Both the position numbers and the translations under genes were made by a program. The notes beneath the pieces were generated by a model. The model was not told where the DNA came from. It was given only the letters and a program-made list of their open reading frames with translations, and did not search any database. This document shows, piece by piece, positions 1-5,935 of a stretch of 5,935 bases of DNA; the first letter of the stretch is position 1, and every line of letters starts with the position of its first letter. This DNA is from Leptospira sp. (GTDB taxonomy: Bacteria > Spirochaetota > Leptospiria > Leptospirales > Leptospiraceae), in NCBI GenBank assembly GCA_021413405.1, contig JAIOQL010000311.1:1-5935 (forward strand), in the 5' to 3' direction.

Positions 1-978
1 TGTGAACCCGGCATAGGGTCCATATAACAATTCTTTTTTTCCGTCAATGATCCGTGTATCGAGATGCGGAACAGACATCGGTGGAGTTCCGACCGTTGCT
101 TTTCCATAAACTTTTGCAAAATGGGTTTCAATCACTTCCGGGTTTTTGCATCTGAGCCATTGACCGCTGATCGGGAAACCGCCATACCCGGCAGCTTCCG
201 GGATATCAGATTTTTCGAGGAGCGGGAGAGATCCACCACCTGCACCAATAAATATAAAATTTGCTTCATGATGCTCTATCATGTGAGTTTCCAGATTTGT
301 AGAAGTGAGATTCCAGAGACCGTTCTTTTCTCTTTCCAGATCTTTCACTTCTTCGAAAAACTTTACAGACACTCTTGGCAAAGTGGCGAGATAGGATATC
401 ATTGCTCGTGAAAGAGTTCCAAAATTCACATCTGTGCCCAGATCCATCCGCGTCCCTGCAACCGGAATATTTGGATCCCGTCCGTGCATAACGAGTGGCA
501 TCCATTCAGTAAGCTGGTTTCTGCCTTCTGAATAAATGAGAGGTTCGAAAAGTGGCTCCTTGACGAGAGCGTCATATCGTTTTTTCAAGAAAGTCACATT
601 CTCTTCGCCCCAGACAAAACTGTAATGTGGCACTGAATGGATGAATTTCTTTGGTGGAATAATATGTTTTTCACCAACGAGATAGGCCCAGAATTCTTTT
701 GATATCTCGAAAGATTCTGCAATGTGAAGTGCCTTTTCTATTTCGATCGATCCGTCCGGTTTTTCGGGGGTATAATTCAGTTCACAAAATGCAGAGTGCC
801 CGGTACCTGCATTGTTCCACGCATTTGAACTTTCCCGTGCCGGTGCATCGAGTCTTTCGAGAACTGTGATCGTGAGTGATGGATCCAGTTCCTTCAAAAG
901 AACACCGAGAGTAGAACTCATGATTCCAGCCCCGATTAGAATTACGTCCGATTTTGTTCTAATTTTGCTATCTTTCAT
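1..978 (-). CDS. mqo: Malate:quinone oxidoreductase, N-terminal 326 residues (3' end beyond the window)
   Basis: Mqo is an FAD-dependent, membrane-associated enzyme that oxidises L-malate to oxaloacetate and passes electrons to the quinone pool, bypassing or supplementing NAD-linked malate dehydrogenase. The frame is open from the ATG at 978-976 to base 1. The Rossmann dinucleotide-binding motif GAGIMSS lies at residues 16-22, with the ribose-binding acid E41 ending the second strand. The family block SSNAWNNAGTGHSAFCELNY is at 50-69, HSVPHYSFVWG at 114-124, MDLGTDVNFGTLSR at 178-191, and the second glycine-rich stretch FIGAGGGSLPLLEKS at 243-257. Family members are about 490-500 residues, so roughly a third is missing at the C-terminus only because the window ends. 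There is no frameshift in the visible part. No strong Shine-Dalgarno sequence precedes the ATG. It lies 89 bp downstream of the propeller lipoprotein gene on the same strand, with no clear terminator or strong promoter between them, so read-through is possible. The family assignment is secure. Confidence 0.96.
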   Translation of the reverse strand, partial: MKDSKIRTKSDVILIGAGIMSSTLGVLLKELDPSLTITVLERLDAPARESSNAWNNAGTGHSAFCELNYTPEKPDGSIEIEKALHIAESFEISKEFWAYLVGEKHIIPPKKFIHSVPHYSFVWGEENVTFLKKRYDALVKEPLFEPLIYSEGRNQLTEWMPLVMHGRDPNIPVAGTRMDLGTDVNFGTLSRAMISYLATLPRVSVKFFEEVKDLEREKNGLWNLTSTNLETHMIEHHEANFIFIGAGGGSLPLLEKSDIPEAAGYGGFPISGQWLRCKNPEVIETHFAKVYGKATVGTPPMSVPHLDTRIIDGKKELLYGPYAGFT

Positions 979-1067
979 ATTTGTCCGGAATGATCCCTGT
1001 TTTTTGTTTCGAAAGCCAAATAGAAATTATTTTCAAAAAAGAGAAAGCGAAAATTAAAAGAAAAAAT

Positions 1068-2489
1068 CTATTGGGCGATTCTTGTAACTGAAATAAATCC
1101 CGGGGTTGCGCTCGTCACAAACGGATTTCCGTTTATCAATGTCGTTGTTCCGTTATTCTGATCAATGGAAACTACATAAAAATTTGGACCGGCTCCGCTA
1201 TTGACAAATCCGAATTTTCCCGCGGGATCGATAGTTATGAATTGCAGATTTGTTCCAAAAGAAATCGTCGTAGGAGATGACAATGCTCCGGTCGATGCAA
1301 TGTCATGCTTAGCAAGCAATGCTCCGCCGATATTCACTGTATAAAGATATTTCCCGTTTGGATGCATCGCTCCTCTGAAATTTCCGGGTGTCCCGGCAAA
1401 AGGCGAACCGGAAAGCGAAGTAAGCGCACCTGTATTTTTATTGATACTCGTACCGACGACAAAATTGGTATTGGCGACCGCGTAGACAAAAGAAGATGAT
1501 GGGTCAACAAAAACTGAATCCACACCAACAGCTACGGAAAGATTTCCGATTACGGAAAGCGCACCGGTTGATTGATTTATCGAAAACTGTACAATCGTGT
1601 CTGCGGAGTTTCCTGTAACATAAAGATATTTTTCATCCGGAGTTACTTGCAGTTGCGCCAGATTTGAGCAACCACAGGAACTTGCAAAGTCCCCGATTTT
1701 TGTGAGATTCCCCGTGGTCTGATCAATAGAAAACGCAGAAACATCAACGGTGTTGTAATTGCCAGTGTACAAAAATCGTCCGCTCGGATGAAAAGCAATG
1801 TAAACCGGATAATTATTTGCCGAGGAGACCGGAATGGAAGTCGGGGTCAGCGTCCCGGTCGCTGGATTCACAATGTAGCTCTTTACATTATTGGACCCGG
1901 CATTTATTGTCCCATACATGAATTTCCCGTTTGGACTGAAAAAGCCGCCTACTAGAAGGGAAACAATAGGAGACGATGTAGTTGCAGTCATAGATCCTGT
2001 ATTTGGATTAAATTTGTAAGTTTCCATATTCGTTCCGGCCGGAATGTACACGAAATAACGGTACACAGTGAAAACTTCCTGGCTTAACGCGGAACCGGAA
2101 AATGTTTCCACGCGGATCGCTCCTGATTTTGCATTGTCTGGAATTTTAACTGACATCTCCGTGTTAGAAAAAGATGTGATCGTAGCCTGGATATTTCCTG
2201 CAAAAACAACTCTCGAACCGGGACTGAAATTTCCTCCGCGAATTGTAATGGAATCCCCTTCGATCCCGCTCGTTGTCGATATAGAAGTGATAACTGGCAA
2301 TGGAATTACATTAACTCCGCAAAATCCGGCGCCTTCCCCGATCAGAAATTTCAAGCCTAACGTTTGCTTAAACAAATTGCCATTCGGATCGCAGAACCCG
2401 TTTAGTTTTTGTGGATTGCAATTGATCGCGAATAAAGAAATAGATAATATAAAAGAAATTCTTATCGATGCCATGTTCAGAAGTTGCAT
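1068..2489 (-). CDS. Putative lipoprotein with IPT/TIG domain and seven-repeat lactonase-like beta-propeller
   Basis: A predicted exported protein of 473 residues. Residues 1-23 form a signal sequence (basic R10, hydrophobic core 11-22) ending LFAIN before C24. This is a plausible but relaxed spirochaetal lipobox, with A at -3 and N at -1. A short segment with C33 and C57 follows, then an IPT/TIG immunoglobulin-like fold at about 66-142, shown by ITSISTTSGIEGDSITIRG and a GxxVxF-type strand. From about 145 to 473 there are seven repeats of the pattern FLY-x-N-x(n)-V-x-x-[FY]-x-I-[DN]-x-x-TG-x-L, for example VSAFSIDQTTGNLTKIG at 250-266 and VQFSINQSTGALSVIG at 300-315. That is the count for one closed propeller of the 6-phosphogluconolactonase/YncE-like class. 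Such propellers in surface proteins are often called lactonases without demonstrated activity, so binding or adhesion is as likely as catalysis. The first ATG is chosen because a promoter sits 40-67 nt upstream; M6 is an alternative start. No strong ribosome binding site is visible. Confidence 0.9.
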   Translation of the reverse strand: MQLLNMASIRISFILSISLFAINCNPQKLNGFCDPNGNLFKQTLGLKFLIGEGAGFCGVNVIPLPVITSISTTSGIEGDSITIRGGNFSPGSRVVFAGNIQATITSFSNTEMSVKIPDNAKSGAIRVETFSGSALSQEVFTVYRYFVYIPAGTNMETYKFNPNTGSMTATTSSPIVSLLVGGFFSPNGKFMYGTINAGSNNVKSYIVNPATGTLTPTSIPVSSANNYPVYIAFHPSGRFLYTGNYNTVDVSAFSIDQTTGNLTKIGDFASSCGCSNLAQLQVTPDEKYLYVTGNSADTIVQFSINQSTGALSVIGNLSVAVGVDSVFVDPSSSFVYAVANTNFVVGTSINKNTGALTSLSGSPFAGTPGNFRGAMHPNGKYLYTVNIGGALLAKHDIASTGALSSPTTISFGTNLQFITIDPAGKFGFVNSGAGPNFYVVSIDQNNGTTTLINGNPFVTSATPGFISVTRIAQ

Positions 2490-2528
2490 TTGATTGTTCT
2501 AACGGACCTAAACTGACAATCGATCAAA

Positions 2529-2556
2529 AATTTATTTTCAATATTCGGTTTGTCAA
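2529..2556 (-). promoter_or_regulatory. Sigma70-type promoter for the propeller lipoprotein gene
   Basis: Read on the minus strand, a perfect -35 box TTGACA occupies 2556-2551. After a 16-nt AT-rich spacer a -10 box TAAATT (4 of 6 matches to TATAAT) occupies 2534-2529. Transcription would begin near 2522, giving a leader of about 30 nt before the ATG at 2489, which supports the chosen translation start. The site lies in the 119-bp gap after the last in-frame stop of the decayed upstream gene. The lipoprotein gene therefore probably has its own transcript. The -35 match is strong and the -10 only moderate. Confidence 0.6.
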
Positions 2557-2608
2557 GGTCTTTTGCCCCAAATCAAAATAAATTCAATCAATAAACAATC
2601 CCGATTTT

Positions 2609-3061
2609 TTACATCCCAGATCCGCAAATAGGCATTGCAGTATCAATCTGTTTATGATGATCGAATAAAAACGTAGTCAGTCTTCCTGTAAATTTTCCGG
2701 AATATTTTATATCTACACATAAAACATTTTACGGTGTGATCGGATAGTCTTTGACCAGGTTCTTTTTTAGCGTTGCATAATTCTTAAGTGTTACTTCTTT
2801 CGTATTGAATGAAGATGTACGTGCTTCGCACAAAAATGAATAAAATTCAGGAATGATTTCCGCATTGATCCGTGTCTTCCCAATGGACGTCCCCGGGGAA
2901 CTTGGTGATCCACAAAAAGAGATTTGTGCCCTTCGCCCGGTTCAATAATGAAATATCCTTTTTTGAAACCTCCCACAAATGGCCTTGCAAATGCGAAAAA
3001 CCTGGCGTCACCGGTTTCGCGTGCGTTGCCTTGGGTGCATCTGGTTCTCCCGGCTTACGAT
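2609..3061 (-). pseudogene. Frame-scattered C-terminal remnant of the HET-C-like gene
   Basis: No single frame is open across this stretch, yet protein-like sequence passes from frame to frame without a gap. After the TAA at 3064-3062, a second frame reads LNRKPGEPDAPKATHAKP (about 3069-3012). A third then reads DARFFAFARPFVGGFKKGYF and IIEPGEGHKSLFVDHQV (about 3011-2899). The original frame resumes with TSIGKTRINAEIIPEFYSFL, then KEVTLKNYATLKKNLVKDYP, to a TAA at 2731-2729. The same frame continues past that codon (IKYSGKFTGRLTTFLFDHH ... QIDTAMPICGSGM) to a TAA at 2611-2609. One missing base at each of three places, near 3066-3069, near 3011-3017 and in the CCCCGGGG run at 2891-2898, rebuilds one chain. 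With the 2729 stop read as a sense codon, the full protein would be about 414 residues. Gene decay and sequence error both fit. The joints are inferred from reading quality, not from alignment, and the final 40 codons are the least certain. Confidence 0.6.
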
Positions 3062-3850
3062 TTAGTTTTGCCGCGTGATTATCTCTGAAATTGCGGAATT
3101 GCACCCGGTTCCAGTAGTTCTTGGCACAATGCACATTTTAAACTTCGGATTTTTTAAAAAATATGTTTCAAATGCTTTTTCTGTATGCCGGATTGCATAT
3201 TCTCCCGCCAGAGTGTGGTATGAAATTGCACTATTTGGAACTAACATTCCACCGCGAAAGGAATCCCAGGAATCTTTATTCAGACATCCGTGAGTGGCGC
3301 CATAAATAAAGTTTTTTATTACATTTCCGTCTTTAGTGAAGCAATTGGCTTGTGCCTCAGGATTTTCAATAAAAATATCCGGATAAAAACCTGTTTGAAG
3401 CCAATGCGGAGGCGGGAAGGCATTGAACAGATCGACCGGCGGAAGTATCATACTGAATTCAAAATTCTCTACCCAGTTGCTGTGCGCATACATATCATGA
3501 ATTATATGTAGTCCTATTGCAAATTTCACCAGCCCCGATGTTAAATCAGGTGTTTTTTCCGATTCATCTATAACTTGTCTGAAACGGTAGGAGCATCCGA
3601 GGATATTATTATTATCGCAATGATATGAATCAAACTTCGGAAAATAAGCATCACTATAAGTAATTTGTTCGATGATCGCTGCTGTACAAAGAAAATTTAA
3701 TTCGAATCCATGCTTCCTTTCAAATCGTTTGATCGCGTCGAGTGTAACGGATTGGTGGTTAAACGGTCCTTCGAGGGCAAATGCTATTAGCCGGTCAACA
3801 CCCCCTTCCAGAAAGAACGAAATCAATAAAATTGAAAAATATTTAAGCAT
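3062..3850 (-). CDS. Secreted HET-C / zinc-dependent phospholipase C-like protein, prematurely terminated
   Basis: A 262-residue open frame. The ATG at 3850-3848 is preferred to the adjacent TTG at 3853. Residues 1-25 form a signal peptide with a hydrophobic core at 4-14 and a likely cut after IAFA. The mature part carries a metal-ligand-like pattern: H32 in FNHQSV, D67 in YSDAY, HCDNN with H77 and D79, then GLHIIHDMYAHSNWVE with H115, H118, D119 and H123, then H187, H212 and H222 in YHTLAGEYAIRHTEKAF. The HDMYAHSNWVE core closely resembles the HDFFAHSNWVE-type motif of HET-C-related proteins and the helical trinuclear-zinc fold shared with phospholipase C and S1/P1 nuclease. A secreted lipid- or phosphodiester-hydrolysing role is therefore an inference. 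Seven cysteines (C55, C78, C86, C170, C189, C240, C250) suit an exported, disulfide-bonded protein. The stop at 3064-3062 appears premature, because sequence resembling the rest of the protein continues downstream in other frames. The putative metal site is complete in this part. No strong promoter or ribosome binding site was found. Confidence 0.75.
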   Translation of the reverse strand: MLKYFSILLISFFLEGGVDRLIAFALEGPFNHQSVTLDAIKRFERKHGFELNFLCTAAIIEQITYSDAYFPKFDSYHCDNNNILGCSYRFRQVIDESEKTPDLTSGLVKFAIGLHIIHDMYAHSNWVENFEFSMILPPVDLFNAFPPPHWLQTGFYPDIFIENPEAQANCFTKDGNVIKNFIYGATHGCLNKDSWDSFRGGMLVPNSAISYHTLAGEYAIRHTEKAFETYFLKNPKFKMCIVPRTTGTGCNSAISEIITRQN

Positions 3851-3868
3851 CAAACAAACTTGAATATT

Positions 3869-3892
3869 GGACTTTTTTCATCAAAAAAGTTC
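3869..3892. repeat. A/T-rich hairpin just upstream of the HET-C-like start
   Basis: ACTTTTTT and AAAAAAGT pair perfectly around a 4-base CATC loop. A G-T and a G-C pair extend the stem to 10 bp. In the minus-strand RNA it ends 18 nt before the ATG of the HET-C-like gene, so it could affect ribosome access. It lacks the GC-rich stem of a normal intrinsic terminator, and the T tract needed on the minus strand is upstream of it, not downstream. A chance structure in AT-rich DNA is possible. Confidence 0.4.
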
Positions 3893-3925
3893 TAAAAAAA
3901 ACTATTGGTGAAAATTTAATTAATC

Positions 3926-3972
3926 ATTACTATCCCCAAAGGTCTTTATAAAAGATTATTTTGGATAGTAAT
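3926..3972. repeat. Perfect 10-bp inverted repeat with nested hairpin, between the barrel pair and the HET-C-like gene
   Basis: ATTACTATCC at 3926-3935 is exactly repeated in reverse complement as GGATAGTAAT at 3963-3972. Past a two-base bulge (3936-3937) the stem can continue for three A-T pairs. The 27-bp interval holds a second small inverted repeat, TCTTT-ATA-AAAGA, at 3943-3955. The repeat begins 80 bp after the barrel stop codon and lies 76 bp before the next start. It could be a weak transcript end or RNA-stabilising structure for the barrel operon, or a regulator-binding palindrome for the gene downstream. The minus-strand sequence after it is AT-rich, without a clean T run, so it is not a canonical terminator. 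Function is unknown. Confidence 0.5.
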
Positions 3973-4051
3973 TGTACTGGAATGAAGGTCATTTTTATCG
4001 TCAAGATATGTATCGGGATGGATTGGCTATCACTGATTGATCCGGAGTTTT

Positions 4052-5068
4052 TCAGAATCCGATTGTTAATCCGAAATAATAGCCCCTGAGATATTCGTAT
4101 CCTCCGACCCTGCGAGGGAAATCCGGGTAGGAACCGGAGGCACTGTATGTTATGTTGTATGGATTTTTTGCAGGGTTCTTTGAGCCCAAATAGCCTGAAT
4201 AGGCAGAGTATGCAAAATAAGAAGAGATCTGGTTGAATCCAAATGATAATCTGCAGTTTTCAGAAATGGAATAGGATATACCAACGTCTGCCTCATATCC
4301 ACGAAACACTCCAACTGATCTGTTTACATCAGCAGCGACTGTAACAGAATATGGTCCGTTGAGGGAATTGTGGCGAAATTCCTGCTTCCCGGCAGTATAG
4401 AATACATCGGCTCCCAGTGCAAGACTCCAGTTTTCAATAAATCTCCATTGGATTTTTGATACGAGTTGAGGGCCATAGGTATTTATATTTGAATAAAAAG
4501 AATCATCAATCCTTGTATTGGTAGAAGTTTTATTGATATTCCGGATTCCTCCTCCTATCTGAACTTCCAGGTTTTCTCCCGGAATAAATATTTTAAAAAC
4601 ATTCAATTCAAATTCACTCCTGACAAGAGGCAAAACCGGGCGTTTCGCTTCTGAATAATAGTGGGCCGAATTGTAATAGTCTATTCCCGCCTGCTTTGAA
4701 GTGAACTCTGCATCTGAAAGTTTTATTTTGAAATACGATGCTTCAATTCTGAAGTTCTTATCATAATTGTAATACGATAAATTTAATGGAATTATATTTT
4801 TGGTATTCCGTTTCAAATCATCTGTGGTTTGGGAAAACGAAGAATAATTTGCCTGTTGCATTGGTCCATAGCTCGTATATTCATACGGAATATATTCATA
4901 CCTCTGCCGTTTGAGGGTCAGTTCGAAATTATTTTTACTTTTGGGAGAATCCGGTTTTTCTTCTGCAAATAATTTTGTTTGCGGAAATCCGTAAAAAATC
5001 ATGAGCGAAAGGAAAATAATCTTGGCCCGACTAAAATTATTCCGAATTTGTGCAGTCAGATTCTTCAT
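4052..5068 (-). CDS. Outer-membrane beta-barrel protein, likely LA_2444/LA_4059 family (downstream paralogue)
   Basis: Complete at 338 residues. The signal peptide has basic residues (R9, R14, K16), a hydrophobic core at 17-27, and a likely cut after LFA at position 35. The mature N-terminus carries the block FELTLKRQRYEYIPYEYTSY (48-67), which I associate from memory with this leptospiral family. The rest alternates polar and aromatic residues in short strands separated by glycine- and tyrosine-rich turns. Shared landmarks are YNYDKNFRIEASYFK (100-114), PGENLEVQIGGGIRNINK (163-180), TYGPQLV (197-203), VFRGYEADVGISY (254-266) and the C-terminal LRGYYFGLTIGF, ending in the terminal phenylalanine typical of Bam-assembled barrels. 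The start lies 2 nt after the stop of the preceding paralogue. GGTGAG, about 9 nt upstream inside that gene, can serve as ribosome binding site, implying one transcript. The biological role is not known from sequence. There is no catalytic motif, and transport or host/environment contact would be guesses. Confidence 0.88.
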   Translation of the reverse strand: MKNLTAQIRNNFSRAKIIFLSLMIFYGFPQTKLFAEEKPDSPKSKNNFELTLKRQRYEYIPYEYTSYGPMQQANYSSFSQTTDDLKRNTKNIIPLNLSYYNYDKNFRIEASYFKIKLSDAEFTSKQAGIDYYNSAHYYSEAKRPVLPLVRSEFELNVFKIFIPGENLEVQIGGGIRNINKTSTNTRIDDSFYSNINTYGPQLVSKIQWRFIENWSLALGADVFYTAGKQEFRHNSLNGPYSVTVAADVNRSVGVFRGYEADVGISYSISENCRLSFGFNQISSYFAYSAYSGYLGSKNPAKNPYNITYSASGSYPDFPRRVGGYEYLRGYYFGLTIGF

Positions 5069-5070
5069 GG

Positions 5071-5935
5071 TCAGAAACTCACCGAGGCTCCGAGGTAGAA
5101 CCCTCTCAGGATTTCCGGACTCCCCGGATGAATTGAATTGACGAAATAATTTCTGTTATTCGAAAAGTAGACGTAGTAGCCGTAATCCTTGCGATAGGAA
5201 AAAAAAGAATAGATATAACTGTACCCAACGAATAATTTTACGCTGGGTTGTACGTTATACGACAGTGATAGGTCTGCTTCATAACCCCTGAATAATCCTG
5301 TTGTACCGGGATTGCCATAAATCCTATTATAGGAATAATCAGTCAAATTATTGACAATTCCAAACTGGTAATTATAGGTTCTTTTGCCTTCTGCATAGAA
5401 AATATCGAGTCCGCCGTTCAAGGATAATTTTTCAGTCAGGTTCTGTGAGAATTTCAAAACTAATTGGGGGCCGTAGGTTTTGATCCGTTCATCCACAAAC
5501 TGATAATCTGTATTGTATGACTGGTATTTATTTATGTTCCTGACCCCTGCCCCGAGTTGAAAACCGGAGTTCTCTCCTGGTTTAAAAAGTTTCAGGAAAT
5601 TTAATTCAGCTTCGGATCGTACTGTAGGCAGAAACTGAGATTCATGCAAAGCAAGAACACTGGAGCCGGTTCTATAGTCACCAACAGGATACTGATAGAA
5701 AGTTTTAGCAGAGGATATATCTACTTTGAAATAGGATGCCTCAATCCGAAAATTTTTTTCATAATTGTAATAGTTGAGAGAGACCGGAAACAGGACATCA
5801 TCATTGTCCCGGAGTTTCCCTTTCGCTTCTGCGTAATGATAAACTGATTTATCCCGGACGGTATAAGCAGAAGGAATATATTCGTAGTCCTGCCGTTTCA
5901 GAAAAATTTCAAAAGAAGAAGTCTTTTTTGTTTCC
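5071..5935 (-). CDS. Outer-membrane beta-barrel protein, likely LA_2444/LA_4059 family (upstream paralogue, 5' end beyond the window)
   Basis: The frame is open from the right edge to the TGA at 5073-5071, giving 287 residues from the first complete codon at 5934. By comparison with its neighbour, only the signal peptide and a few mature residues are missing. An internal TTG at 5649 is not a real start, because family sequence continues upstream: FEIFLKRQDYEYIP, YNYEKNFRIEASYFK. Further matches to the paralogue are VRSEAELNFLKLFKPGEN, GVRNINK, TYGPQLVLKF, LFRGYEADLSLSY and the C-terminal LRGFYLGASVSF with terminal Phe. Differences cluster in the stretches between these blocks, for example the segments after EASYFK, after RNINK and before the last strand. 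These are probably surface loops. Synonymous codons differ even in identical blocks (CGG-ATT-GAG-GCA-TCC against AGA-ATT-GAA-GCA-TCG in the neighbour), so the duplication is not recent. The promoter of the pair must lie outside the window. Function beyond an outer-membrane barrel is unknown. Confidence 0.87.
   Translation of the reverse strand, partial: ETKKTSSFEIFLKRQDYEYIPSAYTVRDKSVYHYAEAKGKLRDNDDVLFPVSLNYYNYEKNFRIEASYFKVDISSAKTFYQYPVGDYRTGSSVLALHESQFLPTVRSEAELNFLKLFKPGENSGFQLGAGVRNINKYQSYNTDYQFVDERIKTYGPQLVLKFSQNLTEKLSLNGGLDIFYAEGKRTYNYQFGIVNNLTDYSYNRIYGNPGTTGLFRGYEADLSLSYNVQPSVKLFVGYSYIYSFFSYRKDYGYYVYFSNNRNYFVNSIHPGSPEILRGFYLGASVSF

Noticed and set aside
64..411. 115-codon plus-strand frame inside mqo
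   Set aside because: It is antisense to an intact, strongly recognised mqo reading frame, and its composition shows no recognisable domain.
266..505. 79-codon minus-strand frame inside mqo
   Set aside because: It overlaps the real mqo frame in another phase and encodes no recognisable motif. It is not evidence that mqo is broken, because the true frame is open throughout 1-978.
979..1067. Possible separate promoter or terminator between the lipoprotein gene and mqo
   Set aside because: The 89-bp gap is pyrimidine-rich on the minus strand, but I found no hairpin before the T-rich stretch and only weak promoter-like hexamers (for example TTCGCT, 16 nt, TAATTT), too poor to call.
2068..2493. 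141-codon open frame on the plus strand opposite the lipoprotein N-terminus
   Set aside because: It lies wholly antisense to the signal peptide and IPT/TIG domain of a well-supported gene, has no family-like motif or ribosome binding site, and its openness follows from the codon use of the opposite strand.
2847..3134. 95-codon minus-strand frame considered as an independent small gene
   Set aside because: Only its middle part (about 3069-3012) reads as protein. Its first third overlaps the better HET-C-like frame, and its last third overlaps frames that read better. It is best explained as a fragment of the frame-shifted gene.
3851..3853. TTG at 3853 as start of the HET-C-like protein
   Set aside because: It is immediately followed by an in-frame ATG at 3850-3848, which is the more likely start. 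An in-frame stop lies a short way upstream, so no longer start exists.
3973..4051. TTGACG followed by TACAAT as a promoter for the HET-C-like gene
   Set aside because: Both hexamers match well (5 of 6 each), but the spacer is 22 nt, well outside the usable range, so the pair was not called.

Overview
The window looks like chromosomal DNA from a spirochaete of the genus Leptospira or a close relative. This rests on recognisable family features: tandem outer-membrane barrels with the KRQ-x-YEYIP motif I associate with the leptospiral LA_2444/LA_4059 family, a lipoprotein combining an IPT/TIG domain with a lactonase-like propeller, a malate:quinone oxidoreductase, and moderately AT-rich DNA. The genus call is inference, because no rRNA or other marker is present. 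Every supported gene lies on the minus strand, so the window is read from high to low coordinates.

Layout in order of transcription. (1) 5935-5071: a 5'-truncated outer-membrane beta-barrel gene that enters from the right edge. (2) 5068-4052: a full-length paralogue starting 2 nt after it, so the two form a tandem, probably co-transcribed pair. (3) 4051-3851: a 201-bp AT-rich spacer with a 10-bp perfect inverted repeat and a small A/T hairpin. (4) 3850-3062: an open frame for a secreted protein with a His/Asp-rich signature resembling the HET-C / zinc-dependent phospholipase C-S1/P1 nuclease fold. It stops early. (5) 3061-2609: what appears to be the rest of the same gene, scattered over all three minus-strand frames and ending in the original frame. 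This is explained by three single-base losses plus one nonsense codon, from either gene decay or local sequence error. (6) 2608-2490: a spacer with a good sigma70-type promoter. (7) 2489-1068: a lipoprotein with an IPT/TIG domain and seven propeller repeats. (8) 978-1: the first 326 residues of malate:quinone oxidoreductase, running off the left edge.

Four of the five loci encode envelope or exported proteins (two barrels, one secreted enzyme-like protein, one lipoprotein). Mqo is a peripheral inner-membrane enzyme of central metabolism. There is no sign of a shared pathway beyond the envelope theme. I saw no tRNA, rRNA, insertion sequence, CRISPR array or phage gene. The most unusual item is the broken HET-C-like gene, whose downstream half would be missed if only intact ORFs were annotated.
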